A stretch of DNA of 34,642 nt from Bacillota bacterium (lineage in GTDB: Bacteria; Vulcanimicrobiota; JAJTBE01), in NCBI GenBank assembly GCA_021287065.1, contig JAJTBE010000047.1, forward strand, positions 1-34,642. Direction: 5' to 3'. The position numbers and the translations under genes are program-made. Within the stretch, counting starts at the first letter, position 1. Every line of letters starts with the position of its first letter. This document shows positions 24,543-33,002 of the stretch, in pieces. The notes below the pieces were generated by a model that saw only the letters and a program-made list of their open reading frames with translations, made no database searches and had not been told where the DNA came from.

Positions 24543-25880
24543 TTATGTAATGACCCCTGTAACCAGATTGTCAAATTTTCTGCAGTAGTCGGTAAATGTT
24601 TCTATGCTCATATTCTCATTGAGATAGATGTAATTTTCAGGTGTGAATCCGCTTATGTGGGTGAAATTCTCCAGTACGGACCAGTCTTTAATCTGTTTCG
24701 GCAGCTTCCCTTTGTTAACAGCATATTCCCACAAGGGAGTTCCCGGAAACAGATTGATTGGGGAAACCTGAATGCCTGTGAGTTTGCTTCTGTTGTTGTC
24801 AATAAAGTTGTAAATATCATCAAGGTCTTCTTTTGTCTGGCCAGGCAGCCCTATCACAAAAGAGCAGTTTACCCGCATTCCCGCATTGTGGCATATGTCC
24901 ACAGATGTCTGATTTTTCGCCAGTGAAGCTTTATCCAGCCTGCCGCCTTCTATTCTGCTGTCCTGAACCGAATCGGCTCCGAGATATATCTCATCCACGC
25001 CGAGTCTTGCAAGATCACTGACCAGCTCTCTGCTTACGGCTCTTGTTCTGCCATAGCATAGATAACTTATCTTTCCGTTAAGATTTTCCTTTTCGAGATT
25101 ATCAGCTATGATTTTTACTCTTTTGGGAGAGGCGGTGAAATTGTCGTCAAATAGAATAATCTGCCTTATACCAAGGTTTTCATAAAGATATTTAATTTCA
25201 TTTGTTACATATTCCGGCGAATGGGCGCGGACTTTTCCCCACAGTGCAAAAGTGGCGCAGTAAATGCATGAGAAAGGACACCCCCTTGATGTAACCATGT
25301 GGGTGATTCCCAATCTGGGTATTGAGCGCCGCGGGTAGGGGATTGTGTCAAGATCCTCTATGGGCGGTCTGAATGGTGAAAAAACCGGATTCCCGTTAAT
25401 TCTCACCATCATTCCCGGAATTGATAAATAATCTTCCCCGGTTAGGCTTCCCTTTTGGTACAACACTGAAATAATCCGGAGAAATGTAATTTCCCCTTCG
25501 CCGATGACTGCAGCGTCAAAAGCTTCGGGCAGTGATTCAGGTATGGCTGAAATATGGCAGCCTCCGAGAAGAACCGGAATGTTGCCGTATTTGCTTTTAA
25601 GAAGCACCGCAATTTCCCCTGCTCTGGTAAAGCCTTCCGTTACTGCGGAAATGCCGATTATATCAGGCTCAAAACCTGAACTTCCGGCGTTTTGCCCGTT
25701 TTGGGTTCCCGAAATTGCCTGAATTGCAGCTTCAGGGTTGTCTGTGGATATGGTTTTTATTTCAACAGGAAAATCGGCGTATTTTTCTATATACGCCTCA
25801 AGACAGGCAATACCCAGAGGTGGGTAAATAGCAGTTGCCGCCATTTTGTGTTTTTGTGCTTCAATCAGCAATATTTTCAT
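24543..25880 (-). CDS. B12-binding domain radical SAM protein
   Basis: This is a 445-residue protein. The N-terminal cobalamin-binding Rossmann domain (1-150) has EPDIIGISAVTEG, IPVLLGGCHIS and AAVIGEGE. The radical SAM core (about 190-410) has C201, C205 and C208 in SRGCPFSCIYC, followed by IILFDDNFT and a GLPGQTKED segment typical of the class. Relatives methylate unreactive carbons, make hopanoid or bacteriochlorophyll modifications, or act on unknown metabolites. A short Gly/Ser/Asn-rich stretch (57-69) interrupts the B12 domain at the same place as the larger insertion in the first radical SAM protein of the window. No ribosome site precedes ATG 25880. The HAD gene begins 145 bases downstream. 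Confidence 0.87.
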   Translation of the reverse strand: MKILLIEAQKHKMAATAIYPPLGIACLEAYIEKYADFPVEIKTISTDNPEAAIQAISGTQNGQNAGSSGFEPDIIGISAVTEGFTRAGEIAVLLKSKYGNIPVLLGGCHISAIPESLPEAFDAAVIGEGEITFLRIISVLYQKGSLTGEDYLSIPGMMVRINGNPVFSPFRPPIEDLDTIPYPRRSIPRLGITHMVTSRGCPFSCIYCATFALWGKVRAHSPEYVTNEIKYLYENLGIRQIILFDDNFTASPKRVKIIADNLEKENLNGKISYLCYGRTRAVSRELVSDLARLGVDEIYLGADSVQDSRIEGGRLDKASLAKNQTSVDICHNAGMRVNCSFVIGLPGQTKEDLDDIYNFIDNNRSKLTGIQVSPINLFPGTPLWEYAVNKGKLPKQIKDWSVLENFTHISGFTPENYIYLNENMSIETFTDYCRKFDNLVTGVIT

Positions 25881-26092
25881 TCTGATTATTTATAACATAA
25901 ACGCACTCATCTGTGCAATCAGCAGGAGTAAGGTTGATAATGCCTCTGGCTTCAGGGATTGTGTAAAAAGCTGTGCCGAAGGTGTTTTTCCGGGTGAAGT
26001 ATTATTTTCCGGGTAGTATTAAATGAGGCAAAATCATTTGAGCTAAATACCTGTGGAATTGTGAGTTCCATCCGGTTTAAATAATCCGAATT

Positions 26093-26127
26093 CCGGAGGA
26101 GGCGGAAACAGGAGCTGCCTCCTCCGG
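26093..26127. repeat. Perfect GC-rich hairpin in the long intergenic region
   Basis: CCGGAGGAGGC (26093-26103) and GCCTCCTCCGG (26117-26127) are exact reverse complements with a 13-base loop. No T-run follows on either strand, so it is not a standard intrinsic terminator. It lies 212 bases upstream of the radical SAM gene and 475 bases before the PNPOx gene. Confidence 0.7.
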
Positions 26128-26192
26128 CTCTGGCTGAATATTATTGAAAGAGAAAAATCCATTGGTCTAATTATATTTGGGTTAACGAAAAA

Positions 26193-26462
26193 TTATTCTC
26201 CGGGAAACAAACTCTGCAATAAAGGCAGCTTTAAAAAGTCCCTGCCGCAATCTTCCGGTCCGGCAAAGCAGGCCTGGATCCGAGGCAAGCGGATGGGATG
26301 GATCCTGCGCCCGTTTTGATGTCCTTTCAGTCTGCGGCAGGTAATACTGCCTTCTTTAAGTTTGCTATATCTATATTTTACTGATCTGATACCGGTTTGT
26401 AATAATTCTTTGGAACTAAAAAAAATGGCGGATCCGACAGGGATTTTTGTCTGATCCGACAC
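26193..26462 (-). pseudogene. Possible gene relic (PEDCG motif)
   Basis: An 89-codon frame ends RIQACFAGPEDCGRDFLKL. The ACxxxPEDCG string recalls the AC-PPEDCGG motif of pRiA4b ORF-3-like, transposon-associated proteins. The rest does not resemble that family, there is no convincing ribosome site, and the frame overlaps the repeat array. I treat it as a possible decayed fragment rather than a gene. Confidence 0.18.
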
Positions 26463-26482
26463 TGTTTTTGTCGTATCCGACA
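26432..26482. promoter_or_regulatory. Phased ATCCGACA repeat array, probable operator
   Basis: ATCCGACA occurs at 26432, 26454 and 26475, spaced 22 and 21 bases (two helical turns). The second and third copies are halves of palindromes: TGTCTGATCCGACA (26448-26461) and TGTCGTATCCGACA (26469-26482, with TGTCG/CGACA exact). The first two copies also share a TTTTTGTC after the core. It is 120 bases upstream of the PNPOx-dehydrogenase operon and is best read as a cooperative repressor or activator site. Confidence 0.55.
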
Positions 26483-26602
26483 GAGTTTTATGGTGGATTC
26501 AACAACATCCGGCAGGAGGATTAAATCGAATGTGAATTAATTAACAAATTGGGGAACGGATTTGGGAGTTTGCGTGTTAGCTTAGTCAAGGAGGTATTCA
26601 AC

Positions 26603-27052
26603 ATGACTAAACGGGAATTGATACAGATACTTGAGATAATGATTGACGAAACAAGGGTCGGCATACTGAGCACAGCCGATGAAAAAGCAAAACCCCACAT
26701 TACATGGCTGACACCGGCTCTTCAGGCCGGAAGGCCCGATGCAATTTTTTCCATCACAGGCGCAGCCACAAAAAAAGTAGCCAACCTGAAAGAAAATCCC
26801 CACTGTCAGTGGGTTTTCCAGAACAGAAGCATCAGCGAGGTGCTTACTCTTAATGGAGTAACAAATATTATCGACAATCCTTCGCTTAAAACAGAAATTA
26901 TTCAGAGCATAGGCAAAAAACTTACGGTTTTCTGGAAACTTAATCAGGATATGGCGGATTATGTAGTGCTTGAAACAATAATCACGGACGCTTCATATTT
27001 CAGACCTTCTGATGGAATGAGGGAGTCCGTTAAGTTCAGGGAGGAAGTTTAA
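26603..27052 (+). CDS. Pyridoxamine 5'-phosphate oxidase family (FMN-binding split barrel) protein
   Basis: This is a 149-residue protein with the split-barrel plan of general-stress/PNPOx-like flavoproteins: RVGILSTADEKAKPHITWLTPAL, then IFSITGAATKKVANLKENPHCQWVF and VLTLNGVTNII. These are the usual strands around FMN or F420-like cofactors. No residues specific for true PdxH are evident, so it should not be called the vitamin B6 enzyme. I begin at ATG 26603, eight bases after AAGGAGG; the frame extends upstream to 26549 without a ribosome site. E1 alpha starts one base after its stop, so it is the first gene of the dehydrogenase operon. Confidence 0.82.
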   Translation: MTKRELIQILEIMIDETRVGILSTADEKAKPHITWLTPALQAGRPDAIFSITGAATKKVANLKENPHCQWVFQNRSISEVLTLNGVTNIIDNPSLKTEIIQSIGKKLTVFWKLNQDMADYVVLETIITDASYFRPSDGMRESVKFREEV

Positions 27053-28033
27053 ATGGTTAAAGATCATGACCTGAAAAAATATAGTCCTGAATTTCTGAAA
27101 AAACTCCTGAAAGATATGATACAAATCAGGCGTTTTGAGGAAAAATCCGCACAGATGTACGGACTTCAGAAAATTGGCGGATTCTGCCATCTTTATATCG
27201 GGCAGGAAGCAGTGGCAGTCGGAGCTATTAACTCCCTTGATCTGGCAAAGGATCATGTGGTTACGGCATACAGAGATCATGGGCATATACTTGCCTGCGG
27301 TTCTTCTCCCGATGCTGTAATGGCGGAACTTTACGGAAAAGCAACAGGATGCTCAAAGGGAAAAGGCGGCTCCATGCACCTTTTTGATGTGGAAAAACAC
27401 TTCTGGGGCGGCAATGGTATTGTCGGAGCACATATTCCCATAGCGACGGGCATTGCATTAAAGATTAAATATCTTGAGGAAAAAGGGGTTGTTCTCTGTT
27501 TCTTCGGAGATGGAGCCATTCATCAGGGAGCATTTCATGAAAGCCTGAATCTTGCAAAAATCTGGAATCTTCCCGTTATATACATTTGTGAAAACAATCA
27601 GTACGGAATGGGCACATTCTACCACAGGGTTTCATCTGTAAAAGACTTTGCCGTTATGGGTTCAGCTTACAACATACCCGGCAAAACCATTGACGGTATG
27701 GATGTTCTTGAGGTTTACGAAGAAGTTTCAAGTGCAGCCAGACTTGCCAGAGAGGGCAATCCGGTATTTCTCGAAATTAAAACATACCGCTACAAGGGCC
27801 ATTCAATGAGCGACCCTGCGAAGTACCGCACAAAGGAAGAGCTTGAAGATTACAAGAGGCAGGATCCTATTCTTATTCTCAAATCAATGCTTGAGCAGGC
27901 TGAGCTTATTACTGAAGAGGAATATAAGCAGATGGATGCGGAAGCTAAGGAAATGAGCGCCAGATCGGTGAAATTTGCCGAAGAAAGCCCTGAACCCACA
28001 ATAAATCAATTATATGAGGACATCTACGCCTGA
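27053..28033 (+). CDS. pdhA: Pyruvate (or acetoin) dehydrogenase E1 alpha subunit
   Basis: This is a 326-residue thiamine-diphosphate-dependent subunit that decarboxylates a 2-oxo acid and passes the acyl group to E2. The YIGQEAVAVGAI segment, YRDHGH and KGKGGSMHLFD are the conserved E1 alpha landmarks. The ThDP motif runs from GDGAIHQGAFHESLN to ENNQYGMGT. RYKGHSMSDPAKYRTKEE is the phosphorylation-loop region. Sequence alone does not separate pyruvate from acetoin dehydrogenase. The ATG directly follows the PNPOx stop codon. The stop is 16 bases before E1 beta. Confidence 0.93.
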   Translation: MVKDHDLKKYSPEFLKKLLKDMIQIRRFEEKSAQMYGLQKIGGFCHLYIGQEAVAVGAINSLDLAKDHVVTAYRDHGHILACGSSPDAVMAELYGKATGCSKGKGGSMHLFDVEKHFWGGNGIVGAHIPIATGIALKIKYLEEKGVVLCFFGDGAIHQGAFHESLNLAKIWNLPVIYICENNQYGMGTFYHRVSSVKDFAVMGSAYNIPGKTIDGMDVLEVYEEVSSAARLAREGNPVFLEIKTYRYKGHSMSDPAKYRTKEELEDYKRQDPILILKSMLEQAELITEEEYKQMDAEAKEMSARSVKFAEESPEPTINQLYEDIYA

Positions 28034-28049
28034 AGGAGGTTATGACATT

Positions 28050-29030
28050 ATGCCGATTATTACATACAGGGAAGCATTAAGACACGCAATGGACGAAGAA
28101 ATGGCGCGGGACGGGAAGGTCATCCTCCTCGGCGAGGAAGTTGCCCAGTATCAGGGAGCCTATAAAGTAAGTCAGGGACTGTGGGAAAAATACGGTTCCA
28201 AAAGGGTGATTGACACTCCCATCACTGAGGAAGGTTTTACTGGGGCAGCCATAGGAGCTGCAATGGCGGGTCTTCGCCCCATTGTTGAATGGATGACTTT
28301 CAATTTTTCACTGCAGGCAATCGATCAGGTTATTAATAACGCTGCAAAATACAGATATATGTCCGGTGGTCAGATAAAAACACCCATAGTTTTCAGAGGA
28401 CCCAACGGACCTGCTGAATATCTTGCATCCCAGCATTCTCAGGCACTCCAGTCTTTTTATGCCCACTGTCCGGGGCTGGTTGTGCTTGCACCTGCAACAC
28501 CTTATGATGCAAAAGGACTGCTTAAATCAGCCATCAGGGATGACAATCCCGTTGTTTTTCTCGAAGGGGAAATGATGTATGCCTGGAAAGGCGAAGTTCC
28601 TGAGGAAGAATATCTTGTGCCCATCGGAAAAGCTGATATTAAGAGACCGGGTAAGGATGTATCACTCATTGTACATTCAAAACCGCTTAAAGCAGCACAG
28701 GACGCTGCTGCCGAGCTTGCAAAGGCGGGTATAGATGCGGAAATCGTTGATCTTCGCTCTCTGCGCCCACTTGATGAAAAAGCAATCTATGATTCCGTGA
28801 AAAAGACGGGACGATGTGTGGTTATTGACGAATCATGGCCTGTTGCCAGTATTGGTTCATGGGTGGCCTGGCTTGTTTCGAAAAACTGTTTTGATTATCT
28901 GGATGCACCGGTGGAACTTGTTTCATCGGAAGATGTGCCTATGCCTTACAACCACAGGCTTGAACTTGCAGTTCAGCCATCAGCGCCAAAGATAATCGAA
29001 GCTGTTAAAAAAGTTATGTATCTTGGATAA
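28050..29030 (+). CDS. pdhB: Pyruvate (or acetoin) dehydrogenase E1 beta subunit
   Basis: This is a 326-residue transketolase-like beta subunit that completes the heterotetrameric E1. It begins MPIITYREALRHAMDEEM, with GEEVAQYQGAYKVSQGL, the TPITEEGFTGAAIGAA segment and IVEWMTFNF, all typical of E1 beta. The C-terminal domain has DLRSLRPLDEKAI and SEDVPMPYNHRLE. I begin at ATG 28050, ten bases after AAGGAGG (28033-28039). The frame is open upstream to 28014, but a start there would overlap E1 alpha and has no ribosome site. The E2 gene follows after 24 bases. Confidence 0.93.
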   Translation: MPIITYREALRHAMDEEMARDGKVILLGEEVAQYQGAYKVSQGLWEKYGSKRVIDTPITEEGFTGAAIGAAMAGLRPIVEWMTFNFSLQAIDQVINNAAKYRYMSGGQIKTPIVFRGPNGPAEYLASQHSQALQSFYAHCPGLVVLAPATPYDAKGLLKSAIRDDNPVVFLEGEMMYAWKGEVPEEEYLVPIGKADIKRPGKDVSLIVHSKPLKAAQDAAAELAKAGIDAEIVDLRSLRPLDEKAIYDSVKKTGRCVVIDESWPVASIGSWVAWLVSKNCFDYLDAPVELVSSEDVPMPYNHRLELAVQPSAPKIIEAVKKVMYLG

Positions 29031-29054
29031 AAATAAACTGTCGGAGGAATGATA

Positions 29055-30587
29055 ATGGCGGAGAATATATTAATGATTGCCCTGTCCCCGACTATGGAAA
29101 AGGGACAGATTCTTAAATGGCATAAAGCAGTTGGCGATACTATTTCGTCCGGCGATGTTATATGTGAAGTGGAAACAGACAAGGCGGCTATGGATTATGA
29201 AGCTGCAGTTGATGGTGTTCTGCTTGATATACTGGTTCCTGAAGGGGGCAATGCAGTAGTGGGGCAGCCTATTGCCGTCATTGGCGAAGAAGGCGAAAAA
29301 ATTTCACCGGCTCCTGCACCTGCTGAAGATGTCTCGGGAACTATCAAAATAGCTCCTGAACAGAATCTCAGTAAAGCGGCTGATGGATTTCTCCGCATTG
29401 ATTCCGGATTTGCACTGGAAACCCACGAAGATGACGAAGAAGACGATGAATTTGTTTTTGACGAACCGGAGGGGGCAAACAGCGCAGAACAGGATCTGAA
29501 GTTTATATTCGAAGGTAAAGGTGCATTACCTGTAAAACCGGCTGATTCACCGGTCCGGAAGTCGGAAGATCCGGAAGTGGTATCGGTGGTTCAGGGAGGT
29601 AAAACAATCAAAATAAGCCCTCTTGCCAGAAAAATCGCCGAACAACTGGGTCTTGTTCTTTCTTCCATAGTAGGAACCGGTCCTGAGGGAAGAATTGTAA
29701 GGAAAGATGTGGAGGAAGCTGCAAAAAATCTGGCTGAGCATTCCGTTGTAGTGCCAAAAGTCAAAGCATGCGCCGTCAATCCTCCTGCCGAAACCGTAGC
29801 TGCGGTTGCTGCAGCCCAGGTTGCCGCCGTTGAAAAGCCTGCACCTGCTCCCATACCTGTAGCTCCAGCCGTACCTGCAACTTCAGATGGAACGGTTATA
29901 CCTGTTTCCGGCAAGAGAAAGCTCATCGCAAGAAGGCTTGCAGAATCCAAGTTTACAGCCCCTCATTATTATCTGAAGCTCGGCATTGAGATGGACAACA
30001 TTCTGGAAGCCCGGGAGCGGCTTAATGAAAACAGAAAGGGAAAAATTTCCCTGAATGCGTTTATCATTAAGTTCGTTGCAGAAACCCTGAAAAGGCATCC
30101 CATTGTCAATTCAACCTGGAACGGAGATACCATCACACTCCATAAAGCAATTGATATAGGCATTGCGGTAGCTCTGCCCGACGGTCTTGTTACCCCTGTG
30201 GTAAGAGATTGCGGCAACAAGGGAATTGCTGCCATTGATGCGGAGCTTAAAGTTCTCATCGAAAAGGCTAAAAACGGAACTCTCCAGACTGAAGAGTATA
30301 AAAATCCCACCTTTACCATCAGCAATCTTGGAAGCTACGGTATAGAAGAGTTTACGGCGATTATCAACCCGCCCGGTTCGGCAATACTTGCCGTAGGAGC
30401 TATTAAAAGGGAAATTCTGGTCAAAGATGATTTTGAAGAAGAAGAGGATGACCACATTTTCCATGTTCAGTATGTGATGAAAGCAACAATGTCCTGCGAC
30501 CATCGTGTAATAGACGGCGCTGCAGGAGCGGAATTTATGAGAGATCTGAAAGATCTGATGGAAGATCCTGTAAAACTTCTTATGTAA
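29055..30587 (+). CDS. pdhC: Dihydrolipoamide acetyltransferase (E2)
   Basis: This is a 510-residue core subunit of the dehydrogenase complex. A single lipoyl domain (1-80) carries K43 in ETDKAAMDY. An unusual acidic stretch (HEDDEEDDEFVFDE) follows. The peripheral subunit-binding domain is ISPLARKIAEQLG...GTGPEGRIVRKDVEEA, an Ala/Pro-rich linker comes next, and the catalytic domain ends with SCDHRVIDGAAGAEF (HRxxDG). The start is ATG 29055, seven bases after GGAGG; ATG 29049 is two codons earlier but too close to it. No lipoamide dehydrogenase (E3) lies in the window. Its end is only 11 bases from the convergent kinase-like gene, with no terminator between. Confidence 0.93.
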   Translation: MAENILMIALSPTMEKGQILKWHKAVGDTISSGDVICEVETDKAAMDYEAAVDGVLLDILVPEGGNAVVGQPIAVIGEEGEKISPAPAPAEDVSGTIKIAPEQNLSKAADGFLRIDSGFALETHEDDEEDDEFVFDEPEGANSAEQDLKFIFEGKGALPVKPADSPVRKSEDPEVVSVVQGGKTIKISPLARKIAEQLGLVLSSIVGTGPEGRIVRKDVEEAAKNLAEHSVVVPKVKACAVNPPAETVAAVAAAQVAAVEKPAPAPIPVAPAVPATSDGTVIPVSGKRKLIARRLAESKFTAPHYYLKLGIEMDNILEARERLNENRKGKISLNAFIIKFVAETLKRHPIVNSTWNGDTITLHKAIDIGIAVALPDGLVTPVVRDCGNKGIAAIDAELKVLIEKAKNGTLQTEEYKNPTFTISNLGSYGIEEFTAIINPPGSAILAVGAIKREILVKDDFEEEEDDHIFHVQYVMKATMSCDHRVIDGAAGAEFMRDLKDLMEDPVKLLM

Positions 30588-30598
30588 ACAGAGTTGTA

Positions 30599-31858
30599 TT
30601 ATTTGGGAAAATGGAGCTGGAATTCGGTGCCTTGCTTTTCGCCCCCGCTGTAGATGCTGATTCTGCCGCCGTGGGCATCCATAAGTTTTTTAGCAATGGC
30701 AAGCCCGAAGCCGGCTCCTGTTTTTTTGCCCATTGTAAATCCGGGATTAAACACTTTTTCAATAATTGCAGGTTTTATTCCAAGACCGTTATCGCTTATG
30801 TTCAGGTGAGTGCGCGAGCTTGTTTCATAACCTGAAATATTTATTATCAGTTCATCCTTATCAGGATCCGCAAAGTCGATTGAATTTTGCAGCAAGCTTG
30901 AGAATATCTGGATTATGCTTCCCTGATCCACCCTGATTGATGGTATGTCATTTTCAATATTAAGTTTCACCCTGATATCCTCAGGTTTTATCAGATTGAA
31001 TACTGCCTGAATGTGGCTTGATACTTCTATCGTTTCTTTTCTTAACTTCAGTTTTCCCGCTCTGGATAATTGAACCAGTTTTTCAAGGACGCCTATCATT
31101 TTGTCTGCCTGAAAAATAATTCTGTCAAAATGTTCATTCAGTGATTCCGGCTCATCCTTAATGGTATAAAGATAACCCTTTATTGTAAAAAGCGGATTTT
31201 TCAGGAAATTTGTAACTATATAAACATAATCGCTCAGCTCCCTGTTTGTTTCCTGCAGTTCAGTTTCCGTCTGTTTTCTGTTGATTTCCTGAGCCAGATA
31301 GTTGGCTATCACTTTTAGCGTATTTATGCCTGATTCGGTTTCCGGTTTGTCTTTTATGTCTGCCAGCAGAATTGTTCCGATGCACTGCAGTTTTGTTTTC
31401 AGTGGAGCGCATACTATACGGAGAAGCTTCTGATCCTTGCCGTTTGTTTCATGTTTTTCCGTTATGCTGCTTTTGCCGATAATTTTTGTTGTGCCGGTGG
31501 CTACAGTCTGGGAAGAGATTTCAACAATCAGTTCTTCGTCGGGTATGTCCGGATTTGTTTCGAAATTGTCGGTTTTGGAGATTATTTCAAGCCTGCCTGT
31601 GTGTTTGTTTATGAGTGTAATTGCGGCAAGAGGGTATTTGAACCTTTCTGACAGAAACTGCGGAAGTCTTTTTAATACATCTTCGAGAAGCTCAACATCA
31701 AGGAACAGCTCGGAAATCATTCTGATTGTTTCATTTTCCGCCTGTCTTTGCTGAAAGGCGGGATAATGACTTTTTCTCAGTGATGTTTCTCCGAGTCCGA
31801 TAATTTTTTTTCTTAACTGATTCCAATTTTCCGGATTTTTATCCGATAGCTCTGGCAT
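30599..31858 (-). CDS. GAF-HATPase histidine-kinase-like protein lacking the phosphoacceptor His
   Basis: This is a 419-residue protein. A GAF-like domain (about 45-190; KYPLAAITLIN, IVCAPLKTK, IGTILLAD) is followed by a short helix and a dimerisation domain, then an intact HATPase_c domain: N-box LLQNSIDFA, G1 ISDNGLGI, F-box VFNPGFT and G2 GAGFGLAIAKK. At the H-box the usual F-x-x-V-x-SHDL-x-x-PL pattern reads YIVTNFLKNPL, so Asn217 stands where the histidine should be. Autophosphorylation on that residue is therefore not expected. It might bind ATP as a regulatory partner. The ATG overlaps the end of the alcohol dehydrogenase gene by 20 bases, so the two are co-expressed. Confidence 0.8.
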   Translation of the reverse strand: MPELSDKNPENWNQLRKKIIGLGETSLRKSHYPAFQQRQAENETIRMISELFLDVELLEDVLKRLPQFLSERFKYPLAAITLINKHTGRLEIISKTDNFETNPDIPDEELIVEISSQTVATGTTKIIGKSSITEKHETNGKDQKLLRIVCAPLKTKLQCIGTILLADIKDKPETESGINTLKVIANYLAQEINRKQTETELQETNRELSDYVYIVTNFLKNPLFTIKGYLYTIKDEPESLNEHFDRIIFQADKMIGVLEKLVQLSRAGKLKLRKETIEVSSHIQAVFNLIKPEDIRVKLNIENDIPSIRVDQGSIIQIFSSLLQNSIDFADPDKDELIINISGYETSSRTHLNISDNGLGIKPAIIEKVFNPGFTMGKKTGAGFGLAIAKKLMDAHGGRISIYSGGEKQGTEFQLHFPK

Positions 31859-33002
31859 AAAGCTCCTTTATGTCGTTTAATGTTGGTTCTGCAGGATTTG
31901 TAACAAGGCATGGATCTTTGTATGCGTTTTCGGAAAGTGCTCCTATAGAGTCCGGGTTCACTCCTATATCGTGTAATGATTTTAATATTCCGGCGTTTTT
32001 TCTGAATGTTCTGATTCTGTCAACAAGCTGATTTTTCTTCTGCACATTTGATATGCCGCTTATATTTATTCCAAAAGCTTCTGCTATTCCCGAATATCTT
32101 TCCGCTGAGCTTTCAAAATTATAGTCAACAACATATTCCAGAAGGATCGCATTGCATTCACCGTGGGGAAGGTCCATAAGTCCTCCGAGACTGTGCGCCA
32201 TCGCGTGCACTGCTCCAAGGCTTGCATTGGAAAATGCGAGGCCCGCTTCGAGGCTGCCAAGCATCATGGGGGTTCTGTATGTTAAATCAAAGGGGTTTTC
32301 AATAGCTTTTATCAGATTTCCCGAAATCAGTCTGATAGCATTGAGAGCCAGCAAGTCGGTAACCGGAGAACTTGCGTTTGAAACATAAGCTTCAATGGCA
32401 TGGGTAAGAGCGTCCATTCCTGTGCAGGCTGTCAGATAGGAATCCATGGTTGTTGTTGTTTCAGGATCCACCAGAGCCACATCGGGAACAAGCATCTTGC
32501 TGATAATCGCAATTTTAGTTTTGTTGGGTATGTCTGCGATAATTGCAAACTGGGAAACATCTGCTGAAGTGCCTGCTGTGGTGGGAATGCAGATAATCGG
32601 AGGTATGGGGTTTGAAATCATATCAACCCCTTCATAATCGAGGATATATCCTCCGTTGGATGATACAACCCCTATTCCCTTGGCGCAATCCATCGGGCTT
32701 CCGCCCCCTACGGTAACTATCAGATTGCATTCCTCGGCGGAGAAAACCTCTGCTCCCTTCATGACCTCAAAATCTTTGGGATTTGGAGTAACTTCGCTGA
32801 ATACGGTGTATGGAATTGACTGTTCATTAAGAGATGCAATTACCTTATCCGCCCATCCGGCTTCTATAACGCCCGGATCCGTAACAATAAGCGCTTTTTC
32901 CCCCCCAAGGTTCTTTGCGTATCTCCCCGTCATTTCAAGCGCGCCTGTTCCAAAAATAAACTCCGGCGCCACAAACTTTCTTAATTCAAGAGGTTTGTTC
33001 AT
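31839..33002 (-). CDS. Iron-containing alcohol dehydrogenase
   Basis: This is a 387-residue group III (FucO/DhaT-type) NAD(P)-dependent dehydrogenase. The nucleotide region has GGGSPMDCAKG (99-109). Iron ligands are predicted at D197 and H201 (MDALTHAIEAYVSN), H266 (VHAMAH) and H280 (LPHGECN). Family members interconvert alcohols and aldehydes or ketones: lactaldehyde, 1,3-propanediol, butanol or ethanol; the substrate is not fixed by sequence. ATG 33002 follows GGAG on the minus strand. Its 3' end overlaps the kinase-like gene. Confidence 0.92.
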   Translation of the reverse strand: MNKPLELRKFVAPEFIFGTGALEMTGRYAKNLGGEKALIVTDPGVIEAGWADKVIASLNEQSIPYTVFSEVTPNPKDFEVMKGAEVFSAEECNLIVTVGGGSPMDCAKGIGVVSSNGGYILDYEGVDMISNPIPPIICIPTTAGTSADVSQFAIIADIPNKTKIAIISKMLVPDVALVDPETTTTMDSYLTACTGMDALTHAIEAYVSNASSPVTDLLALNAIRLISGNLIKAIENPFDLTYRTPMMLGSLEAGLAFSNASLGAVHAMAHSLGGLMDLPHGECNAILLEYVVDYNFESSAERYSGIAEAFGINISGISNVQKKNQLVDRIRTFRKNAGILKSLHDIGVNPDSIGALSENAYKDPCLVTNPAEPTLNDIKELYARAIG

